NCBI GenBank assembly: GCA_963969495.1
Contig: OZ018324.1
Location: 158,442,758 to 158,506,757, forward strand
Direction of reading: 5' to 3'
DNA: 64,000 bases
From: Ceratothoa steindachneri
Taxonomy: Eukaryota; Arthropoda; Malacostraca; Isopoda; Cymothoidae
Part shown: piece after piece, positions 22,800-31,900 of the stretch
How positions within the stretch are numbered: position 1 is the stretch's first letter
Layout of the letters: every line of letters starts with the position of its first letter
Program-made: the position numbers and the translations under genes
Notes under the pieces: generated by a model
What the model saw: the letters and a program-made list of their open reading frames with translations, nothing else
The model's database searches: none
Told to the model about the DNA's origin: nothing

Positions 22800-23915
22800 G
22801 CGTGCGAGAAGTTTAGGCGATCGGCCTGAATTAGTTTTTTGGGGGACTCAGGATGGCAGAGTGATTTAAGGCTCTCGCTGACGTTAGGCTATCAAGCGAC
22901 GCGGGAAGCACGTTCGAAACTCGTTTCGCTACTTTTCTTTCTTTATTTTTCTTTGCCTCCTTCCCTACCATAAACTATCTTCAATGGTGCCACAGACTCG
23001 GGAGGCCGGGGAGGGAGAACATTAGTCCTCGAAATAACATTTCAGTGACTCCCTTTTCCTCAATCCTCAAAATACGAGGGGGACTGTATAGCGTGCGAGA
23101 AGTCCAGGCAAGCGGCTTAAATGCTTTGCTTGAATGAGCCTTTTTTGGGACTCAGGATGGCAGAGGTTTAAGTCTCTCGCTATCGGCTGTCCAGCGACGC
23201 GAGAAGCGCGTTCGAAACTCGTTTCGCCTCTTTTCTTTCTTTATTTTTCTTTGCGCCGCTTTTCCTACACAAAGCTATCTATAATGGTGACCAAGACCCG
23301 AGAGGCCGGAGATGGAGAACATTAGTTCTCGAATAATATTTTCTTACGCTGTTCACCTCAATCCCTCAAAATACGCTCCGCTTACTAGAGGAGGCCTGTG
23401 TGGCGTGCGAGAAGTTCAGGCGAGCGGCTTAAATGCTTCGCTTGAATGAGTTTTTTGGGGGGACTCAGGATGGCAGAGGTTTGAGTCTTTCTCTATCGGC
23501 TGTCCAGCGATGCGAGAAGCGCGTACGAAACTCATTTCGCTACTTTTCTTTTTTTATTTTTCTTTGCGCCAAGTTTTCTTATACAAAACTATCTATAATG
23601 TTGCCCAAGACCCGGGAGGCCGGGGAGGGAGAACATTAGTCCTCGAATAACATTTTCTGATGCCATTCTCCTCAATCCCTCAAAATACGCTCCGCTTACT
23701 GGAGGGGGACTGTGTGGCGTGCGAGAAGTTCAGGCGAGCGGCTTAAATGCTTTGCTTGAATAAGTCTTTTTTGGGAGTCAGGATGGCCGAGTGGTTTAAG
23801 GCTCTCGCTAACGTTAGGCTGTCCAGTGACGCGGGAAGCCCGTTCGAAACTAGTTTCGCTACTTTTCTTTCTTTATTTTTCTTTGCCCCCTTTCCTACAC
23901 AAAGCTATCTACAAT
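22800..23915 (+). repeat. Tandem array of about 310-bp units with a tRNA-Leu-like head
   Basis: Unit starts (GCGTGCGAGAAG) lie at 22800, 23091, 23403 and 23717, spacing 291, 312 and 314 bp, with the last unit partial. Each unit has a tRNA-like block near its middle. In the fourth (from about 23777) it reads GTCAGGATGGCCGAGTGGTT, with a perfect A box (TGGCCGAGTGG) and a B-box-like CGTTCGAAAC. The opening matches the 5' part of tRNA-Leu genes as I remember them, but the acceptor 3' half is missing, so it is not a working tRNA. It looks like a tRNA-derived SINE that became a local satellite. Confidence 0.75.
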
Positions 23916-24982
23916 TCTAAACAATGATGACCTAATATCCAAATTACATGTACTTATCTTTATCACTGTCTTCTATCCATTCTACACTAATCAATTTTTG
24001 TAACATTTAATTAATAAATTGTTTTAGAAACGATGTTTTTTATCTTAAAAACCTATTTCGGATGGGAAATATAACAAAAAATCAATCCAAAACGTCAAAA
24101 CATGTAATATATTTAGTTATAAGCTCAGATTTTTTTTTAATCGACTTAGCGCATAAACCCGACCTGATTGGAGAAAACAGATGTCATTTTCGAATTCACT
24201 GGTTAAAAAGTCCTAAATCATTTGTAAAAAATAACTGAATTACAAAGTTCTTACACCATGTTTGCATTTTGATTTGGACTCGCTTGTAGTTCCTATTTCA
24301 TTACCACTTCGAGCTAAGACACCTGTGTTCAAATTCATTATCTTCCTGTTATATTATTAAAATAATAGATTATAATGGAGTATCACTTACTTTAATATTA
24401 ACTTTTTTTTAGATATGGTTTAGGTAAAGTTTCATTGGCCATATCATAAACGTCTAACATGCGGTAAATCTTAAAAAATAAATATTAAATTCAGTATTAT
24501 ACCTTAGCTGATGTCCAAAAATTACAATAAACTACAATTCATAATTTTCTGATATGTGAAAAAAATCAGATCTGAGAGAGTTAGTGCTCACTCCTGTGTG
24601 AGTTACTGTTATTTATTATCATTTGTTGTGTAAGCTAGGCATTATTAAGGTTCAATGCCCTATTATCAGACTACTCAGAGGAAGAAATTCAGGTTACCCC
24701 CACCCCCAACAAAATTTTATCCTAGATTCGCCAATGGCCTCCGGTATCATTCACCACCACCATCCTATCGATGAAAATAAATCTTTTTGCCTTCAGTCTC
24801 TAGCTGGCGAATGAAAAAAGCGGGGGCTTTAAAATTGTGCTTCAGCGAGTCCTTTAGGAAAACGAATCCGTCACCTTCAAAATCATTTTTCTTCGAGTAA
24901 TAATAATTTAATTTTTCTATATCTAGATACTATTCTGGCCATTATCAAATCAATTAACACTGAAATTTCAATTATACATATA
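23916..24982. other. No recognisable gene; A/T-rich intergenic DNA
   Basis: Short frames only, no motif recognised. Confidence 0.45.
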
Positions 24983-25335
24983 ATTTTTGCAATAAGAATA
25001 TAAAAATAAAAATACAGGACACTTCTTGGACCGTTCTTTTGCCCTTGTAAGGAATAAAAGAGCGATAACTATAAATTTCTACTGTGACATATTCCTTTGA
25101 ATTTCACCTAAAATTGCTCATACTTAACTATAAATTTCTACTGGGACATATTCTATTGAATTTCACCTAAAATTGCTTATCTAGCATATAATTGTTGCAA
25201 TAAGAATATAAAAATAAAAATACAGGACACTTGTGGACCGTTCTTTCGCTCTTGTGAGGAATAAAAGAGCGATAACTATAAATTTCTACTGTGACATATT
25301 CTATTTAATTTCACCTAAAATTGCTTATCTGGCAA
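24983..25335. repeat. Direct repeat, 208-bp period, with a nested 50-bp motif
   Basis: GCAATAAGAATATAAAAATA at about 24988 recurs at about 25196, period 208 bp. A smaller motif beginning AACTATAAATTTCTACTG occurs three times (near 25067, 25126 and 25274), so one copy is internally duplicated. Confidence 0.8.
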
Positions 25336-25890
25336 CATCCCGCGCAATCTTCTTAAGAAGAAACATAACACAATTTACGACTTTTAGTACATCTTGTTTG
25401 TTTTATGCCAAAAAAAGTTGTAGGTTTAATGACGCTCACAAGTTTTATTCTTCCATGTTTTTTTACTAATGCTTCTTCTCTTTGGAAAGAGAAGACTATT
25501 CTCAAGACTGGTAAGTGGTGTCCTTAAATTAGGCTTGGAAAACTTAAACTATAATGGATGAAAGCAGCAACTTCCGTACACTCCGAGCTAACTACAAATA
25601 TCCGTTTTGTCTAAAAAAAAAAATAAAATAAAGCAACCGTTTGTTTTTGTCATCGTTAAGTTTGTTTAACTCCACCTTTCATTGTCAATCCCATAGGAGG
25701 ATCATATTCTCACGAATTTCCTATATTTTGATTTTCCTGTCATGAAAATGACATTTCTATGAAAAGTAAAGGTCCTTTGAATAGCTCCTACAAAAAATGA
25801 ATACCTGCTGTAATCGAAGACAGCCCTCAGAATTCAAGTATTGTATAGTTAAAAAAAGTTGTAATACTGTAAAGAGCTAGAATTTCACCT
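25336..25890. other. No recognisable gene
   Basis: A/T-rich, short frames only. Confidence 0.4.
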
Positions 25891-26100
25891 AGGGTGACAT
25901 GATTAATCCTATATTAAAAACAATTTGACCAACCACACAGCCTTGAGGAACATCACATATTGATAGTAGCTACTTCTACTAAACTGCAATTTGTATATTC
26001 TTCCCAGGAAGAATGTTTTACAGCCATCTTAGTATTTTACAACCAATATAAAAATAGGTTAATTTCTAAAATTGTAACTGAAAAAATGGCAAGAGAATAT
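25890..26100 (-). pseudogene. Possible LINE reverse-transcriptase scrap
   Basis: On the minus strand near 25915-25955 the sequence reads DVPQGCVVGQIVFNIGL, close to the RT motif VPQGSVLGP-LFNI. Little else in the neighbourhood supports it. Confidence 0.3.
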
Positions 26101-26155
26101 ATAGTGAGCTTATTGGTAGTTTTATAGGGATTAGAATGGGAGGTTATTAGAGAAT

Positions 26156-26532
26156 ACCTTACCTTACCTTGTGATGATTTCAGTCAATGGACCTCAGCTA
26201 CAGGAACTGCTGCTGTATCCTCTGCTCTGCCTCAGGATGAGGTGCTCCAGCTTATTGTAGTGGGGCCAGGTATGGTATGTAGGCAGAAGAGGTGTGTCTT
26301 CAATCTTCTGCAGGAAGTTGTCTAGGTGTTACTTAAAGATTTCTACACTTCAGGCTGATATGTCTCTAAGCCAGGAAGGCAGGCTGTTGAATAGTTTTGG
26401 TCCAGTCCTGCCAAAAATGCTAGCTCTGAGGGTTTTTAAGCTTTGACAGTTCATTTTGGGGCCTTTAATGTAGCAAGTAAGAGTGGAAGAATTATAGCAT
26501 ATTTTACAAGAATCTGTGTAAATGATAGACAT
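26156..26532 (-). pseudogene. LINE ORF2 C-terminus and 3' end with AAGGT tail
   Basis: The minus strand reads LRASIFGRTGPKLFNSLP then SWLRDIS, the conserved region near the end of CR1/Jockey-type ORF2 proteins. After a stop it continues with FLQKIEDTPLLPTYHTWP. The element ends in three tandem AAGGT units on the minus strand (26156-26170), as expected for a LINE with a short repeated 3' tail. Heavily 5' truncated. No RT core is present. Confidence 0.55.
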
Positions 26533-26619
26533 TTAAAAGGCTTGAATGAGCCACATTGTTGCAATTGTATTGCATATGGCAGTAAATGTAAGAGAAGGTA
26601 TGTCATGGGAATTGTTGAA

Positions 26620-26995
26620 TTAAGTTGAGGATGAGAAGGACTTTGGTGTAGTAGTAGATAGGTCACTGAAGTTTTCAAAGCAGTGTATTGAGGCAAAAAA
26701 TAGAGCAAATAGGGTGCTAGGATACATTAGGAGGAATGTTAGTTACAAGAGTAAAGAGGTTATCCTTAAACTGTACAACTCATCTGTCAGGCCACATTTA
26801 GAGTATTGTATACAAGCATGGTCACTGCATTTTAGACATTAACCTACTAGAGTCAGTACAAAGGAGAGCAACAAAAATACCTCTGAACCCCCTTGAATAT
26901 GAAGATAGACTGAAGGTACTAAATATGTTCTTATTTGGGAGAAGATGTGTGAGGGGAGATATGATTGAGCTTTTTAAAATCTGCTCTGGTTATTG
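26620..26995 (+). pseudogene. CR1-like LINE reverse-transcriptase C-terminal fragment
   Basis: The plus strand reads DFGVVVDRSLKFSKQCIEAK, NRVLGYIRRNVSYKSKEVIL, KLYNSSVRPHLEYCIQAW, then LLESVQRRATK. These match the corresponding region of the CR1 ORF2 at 28196-30020 but lie in the opposite orientation. One stop and one frame change occur near 26840. Both ends are lost. Confidence 0.65.
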
Positions 26996-27804
26996 ATAGG
27001 CTTTTGTCATCCATGAAATTATATTATGTTAAAGGAGCTATTACCTAGGTAATAGTGCCATGTTAGGAAAGGTACAAGAATATTGTTTCTTAACTGCTAA
27101 GTGACCAACCCTCATTAGCATACACAGGAGTCATCAGCTAGTAGCTTACAGGAAGATAAAAAATAACTTCAAAATGCAATTTCCAAATATACTAGATTAA
27201 TCAAACTAAAATAACAGCCAAATGAAGTGTAAGGTGGAAGCTCTAAACTCCAAACTGGGAGCAAAGACAACATCAAGCAAACCATTCCATAATTGGATAT
27301 CCAGAATGAAATGAATCTGGATCTAGCCATGGTGGAAGATCTGTGGCTTAAAAGCTTGCCCCTTTTCTAATTTTCTAATCATATTACATAGTACAGAAGC
27401 AAAGTCAAGAATAGGTTGAATATATGTAATGAAAACTGTCTCAGAATTAGGAGATGTAGGGTCATTCATTCCATGCCAAGTAGACAAAATTTCCAGAAAG
27501 CTTCCCAGTTGACCCTCTCAGATCTAGCACTTTTACATTCTTTGGGTAATTCCATAACTTTTGAAATACTTTCATCAGGATTTTAACACATTGGCCATTA
27601 ATGCCTTTTTTTAATATTTTTATTCAGCTACTATTCAATAACAGGAAGTTTAATTGTTGTGAAAATTTGATTTATGGTTACTTTTTAATGTAGAAATTAA
27701 AAAAAAATTCACCATAGCTTCCAGATTTAATATATAACTGGATGTGACCAATGCTAGGAATTCATACTTTTATGCAAAAAACTTCTTTTAATACACTACA
27801 AGTA
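26996..27804. other. No recognisable gene; contains a perfect 18-bp palindrome
   Basis: The palindrome CTATTACCTAGGTAATAG lies at 27038-27055. The rest is A/T-rich without motifs. Confidence 0.5.
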
Positions 27805-28195
27805 GAGTAAACCCTCAACCTGATGGGCATTAAAAGCAATGAAATAATGAACCAAGTTCATTATGGATATGTAATATGTATGTAATTACTAATAAAATTA
27901 AGTGGCCTACACAACATAGTATTGATACAAACCTTGCACTGTAGGAGACATAAGAACATAAGGAGACTGCAAAACACCATTCATGGCCTACACTAGGCAG
28001 CTCCTGTTCCAGTCAACACACAACAGATTTCTTACCAGAGAAAAGTCATCAACATTGTCACCCTTAACAGGAGTTTGTCAGATCTAATCTACAATATACA
28101 TAAAATGCATCCAGAGGATTATGTCCATTCATGCAACCGCAAAATATAATCTCCCTACTCCTTAGAAAAATATATACATATGTACATAAAAAAAG

Positions 28196-30020
28196 TCAGT
28201 CCCATCTAGCAGCTTCATCCATATATTTATCTAATCTATTCTTAAAACTACCCAGAGAGGAGGCTTCTATCACATGTCTAGTGAGCCTATTCCATTCATC
28301 TACCACATGATTTGTAAACCAATTCCTCCCAATCTCCTTCCTAAACCTATACTTATCAAGCTTAAACCCATTGCTACATGTCCTGTCATGTTCACTAAGT
28401 ATAAGAACCTTACCCAGATCCCCTTTATTATATCCTTTTACCCATTTGAAGACTTCAATCAATTCCCCCCTGACTCTTCTCCTTTCCAATGTATGTAGAT
28501 TTAGTTTTCTGAGCCTTTCACCATAAGGTAAGTTCCTTAGCCCACCAATCATCTTTGTCATCCTTCTCTGCACAGACTCAAGCAAATCAATATCCTTCCT
28601 ATAATATGGTGACCAAAATTGTACTGCATAGTCTAGATGAGGCCTAACTAGTGCCAGGTACAGTTTTAGAATGACTTCAGCACTCTTATTGCTTACACTC
28701 CTCCTAATGAATCCCAATATCCTATTAGCTTTATTCTTAGCATTTAGGCATTGCTTTCTAGGACGAAGGTCTGAACTTACCAAAATACCCAAGTCCCTCT
28801 CACAATCGGTCCTCCCTAAAATTCTCCCATTTAATTTATAACTATTCAATGGATTATTTCTACCTATACTAAGTACACTACATTTGTCTATGTTAAACTT
28901 CATTTGCCATTTCTCGGCCCAATTGGACAGAATGATCAATTCCTCCTGCATTACAACAGCATCAGAATCAGCCCTAATGGCCCTACCTAGCTTAGTATCA
29001 TCAGCAAATTTACTCAGGTCACTACTTATACCTATATCAAGATCATTAATATAAATTAAGAATAGCAAGGGACCCAAAACAGATCCTTGCGGAACTCCAC
29101 TGCTAACACACCCCCACTCAGATTTAACTCCATCTATACTAACTCTTTGCTGTCTGTCACCAAGCCATGACTGAATCCACCTAAATATACTGCCATCGAT
29201 CTTGTGTGCTTTAACTTTGCTCAGAAGCCGTAAGTGTGGCACTCGATCAAAAGCCTTACTAAAGTCCAAGTATAAAATATCATAGTTTTCATCATTATCT
29301 GTTGCTTCATACACCTTACTATAAAAAGACAGCAAATTAGTCAGACAGGATTTACCCTTACTAAAGCCATGCTGTGATTCTTTTATCAACTTATGCTTAT
29401 CCAAGTGATCTCCAATCTCAGTATCCTTAATAACTTCTTCCCTATTTGTCAGAACTAAATCCAGTATATTATTACCTCTAGTGGGTTCGTTAATAATCGG
29501 CCTCAGAAAATTATCTTGGACAACATTCAAAAATTCCTCAGCCTCCTGATCACCCACAAGAGCTTCCCAGTCTATATTTCTGTAATTAATATCGCCCATT
29601 CTACACACATGCTTACTTCTACATGCCCGTTCAATCTCCTGCCACAGAAGATTTGAAGCTTCCTTACTAAGATTTGGTGGTCTGTATAATAATCCTATGA
29701 CAAGCTTGTTTTTACCTTCCTTTACATTTAGCCATAATGACTCTGTGTTATCATCTAATTTAATTGTACTGTTTACACAACACTGGAGATTATCTTTAAT
29801 ATAAATAATAACCCCTCCTCCTCTCTTCCTATTCCTATCTGTATAGAACATGTTAAAGCCCTCAATCTCAACCTCAGGTTTAAAGTGATTACCTGCCAAA
29901 TCAAGCCATGACTCTGTTATCGCAATTATATCAAAATTCTCTTCTCGCTAACGCTCTTAAGAGATCTATCTTATTCCTTATACTCCGACCATTTGTGTAG
30001 TATATTTTTAAGTTTTTTTT
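28196..30020 (-). pseudogene. CR1-type LINE ORF2 (endonuclease remnant and reverse transcriptase), internally deleted
   Basis: The minus strand has a 567-codon open frame (29899-28196). N-terminal endonuclease blocks: GRSIRNKIDLLRALA (beyond 29899, separated by a one-base frameshift), IIAITESWLDLAGNHFKP, then RGGGVIIYIKD and NNILDLVLTNREEV. At about residue 165 it jumps from IGDHL to DKHKLIKESQHGFSKGKSCL, omitting the endonuclease end and RT fingers. The RT then runs intact: LDFSKAFDRVPH, SSGVPQGSVLGPLLFLIYIN, catalytic FADDTKL, and a C-terminal domain ending KYMDEAARWD. It is clearly shorter than the roughly 900-1000 residues usual for CR1 ORF2. The frameshift plus deletion make it inactive for retrotransposition. 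Confidence 0.85.
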
Positions 30021-30202
30021 ATTATTCCCATCTTCATTGCATCATGCTTTTCTATTCCTAGTTATCTGCTCATTCACTTGTGCATTAGTCCCCCTATAAT
30101 GCATCAGTATGCCCTCTTCCCTAGCTATTCCTCTATCTCTGCATCCCTTCCATTTCCTACATCTGCCCTCTATTCCTGTTATTCCCTTACCTCTAACAGC
30201 TT

Positions 30203-31216
30203 CTAGTTTCCCACCCGTAAGGACCTAATCACACTATCCAGCTCCCCCCATAGAACCTCAACACCTGCCCGACTAAGATGGAGTCCATCCATCGCATACA
30301 ACCGCCTATTCCCATAAAACCCTCCCCAGACATCTACAAACACCAATCCTAACTCCTCACACAGTCCTTTCACAAATTCATTCAAACCAATTGCATGCGA
30401 CAACCATTCTACCCCCACATCCAATCTCGGAAGCACACCAGAAACAACACCTTTTACCCTGCTTTTACTCATCGTTTCAACTAACCCTTTATACTGCTCA
30501 CGTAACTCACATGTACCCACCTTCTTTACATCATTCACTCCCACATGCGTAATCACAACTGCATCCCTCTCACACCCAGAAACCAGCCTATCATACCTCT
30601 CACAAACATCACTTACACCAGCACCCGGCAGACAAACTCTCATTCCCTTCCACTTGCTATCACTCAACTTCCTATCTAAATACCTAATCTGAGAGTCACC
30701 CATCACTAGCACCTCAGTCATTCTCCTATTCTGTCTTGGCCTAACATTTCCCTCCCTCCTGCTCTCAGTCACACTACCACCCATCCTGCTTTCATCCACA
30801 ATCACACCAGGCAAATCACTTTCACACTCTTCCTCTCTCAGGACATTGTTAGTCAACCTAACAGGTTCTATGTCCCTCTCATTCACACACCTAACCTGTC
30901 CTAACTTATCTATCCTATCCATTTTCACCCACCATTCATCATCACTCACAACTTCCACACTGTTCCCAGTCCTAGCCCTATCTTCCACCCTCTTAGCACT
31001 AATCTCACCCTTCAATCGCACACTTGCATCTCTTCTCACCTCAAACACCAAATCATTCAACCTCTTACATTCCCCACTCAACCTCCTAATCTCCCCTTCC
31101 AGAAAACACACACGGCATTCAGTTACATTCACTCTCCTTTCAACTCCACATGCATCACACACCACATACACACTACTTTCAAACGGCATGCTCTCACCAT
31201 CTATACAAACGTTCAT
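30203..31216 (-). CDS. CR1-type LINE ORF1 with SGNH/GDSL-esterase domain, open
   Basis: A 337-codon open frame directly upstream of ORF2 on the same strand. The N-terminus has paired cysteines (VVCDACG, then ECRVCFLEG) that suggest a zinc finger, followed by an acidic, likely coiled region. The C-terminal half shows SGNH esterase blocks: VLVMGDSQIRYLDRK (block I, GDS), VCLPGAGVSDVCERY, VVITHVGVNDVKKVG (GxND), and MDGLHLSRAGVEVL (DxxH). CR1-type LINEs encode esterase-type ORF1 proteins thought to act in particle assembly or membrane association. No stop or frameshift is seen, so this is the best-preserved mobile-element gene in the window. Start chosen at the first Met, 31216. Confidence 0.85.
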   Translation of the reverse strand: MNVCIDGESMPFESSVYVVCDACGVERRVNVTECRVCFLEGEIRRLSGECKRLNDLVFEVRRDASVRLKGEISAKRVEDRARTGNSVEVVSDDEWWVKMDRIDKLGQVRCVNERDIEPVRLTNNVLREEECESDLPGVIVDESRMGGSVTESRREGNVRPRQNRRMTEVLVMGDSQIRYLDRKLSDSKWKGMRVCLPGAGVSDVCERYDRLVSGCERDAVVITHVGVNDVKKVGTCELREQYKGLVETMSKSRVKGVVSGVLPRLDVGVEWLSHAIGLNEFVKGLCEELGLVFVDVWGGFYGNRRLYAMDGLHLSRAGVEVLWGELDSVIRSLRVGN

Positions 31217-31900
31217 ACTCTCAGAAATTTACTAAGGAAAAAGTTAACATTCACCCCCCCAAAAAAAAATTCTTGCTCAGGATTGCTGCCAGTTATCTTC
31301 CCCAAAAGCATTAATCACTAATGTATTTATTACACAGTGATTGATGTATTAAATAAATACAAGAAAAACTACACACCCAAATCAGTATTATATCCCAATC
31401 TTACAATGAGAATCAGGAGCTTCCTGTAAGACAACCTTCCAGAACAAAGCCCAACAGCCATGTGACACACCAACACTCACTCAGGCTGGTTGTAACGCTT
31501 GCCTGTTAAACCCGATGGAGTTATTATATTGAGGTTTGTTATACTGAGGGTTTACTGTATTTGCAATCTAGAGGTTTCTAGATCTTGAGATATATAGCCC
31601 TAAACATGGAGCAAATAAACCTTAACTTTCAAGCTCAATATGACCATGTGGGACAGCTCGCACCATTTTTTTAATAAACTAACTGGAAATATATTTTGAA
31701 ATCCTAGGAACTAAATTTTTATTGTGCCATTTTAATTCTTTTCTAGTCTACTAGCGATTTTAAATTTTGTTCAAAATTTATTTTTTTCAGTACTTTAGTT
31801 AAGATTATATGCCACTTCTAGATTAACATTATTTTTGTTAAATAATGTATAACCAGATAATAAGTACTTTATTTGTTTAAGATTAGAAGAAAATGGCAAA
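31217..31900. other. CR1 5' leader and adjoining A/T-rich DNA
   Basis: Immediately upstream of ORF1 on the minus strand; probably element leader to about 31500. No gene seen from 31560 to 31900. Confidence 0.4.

Larger units (their letters stand above)
27805..31557. mobile_element. Possible Tc1/pogo-type element remnant containing a CR1 insertion
   Basis: The left end reads TA then GAGTAAACCCTCA (27803 on). The right end, reverse-complemented from 31559, reads TA then CAGTAAACCCTCAGTATAAC, like pogo/Tigger termini, which duplicate TA. Twelve bases (AGTAAACCCTCA) match between the ends. No transposase is seen, and the CR1 LINE fills most of the interior. Chance resemblance is possible. Confidence 0.3.

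Noticed and set aside
23777..23860. Functional tRNA-Leu gene
   Set aside because: The 5' half and A box fit, but the anticodon arm does not fold well and the 3' acceptor half is missing; repeated in tandem, so tRNA-derived repeat.
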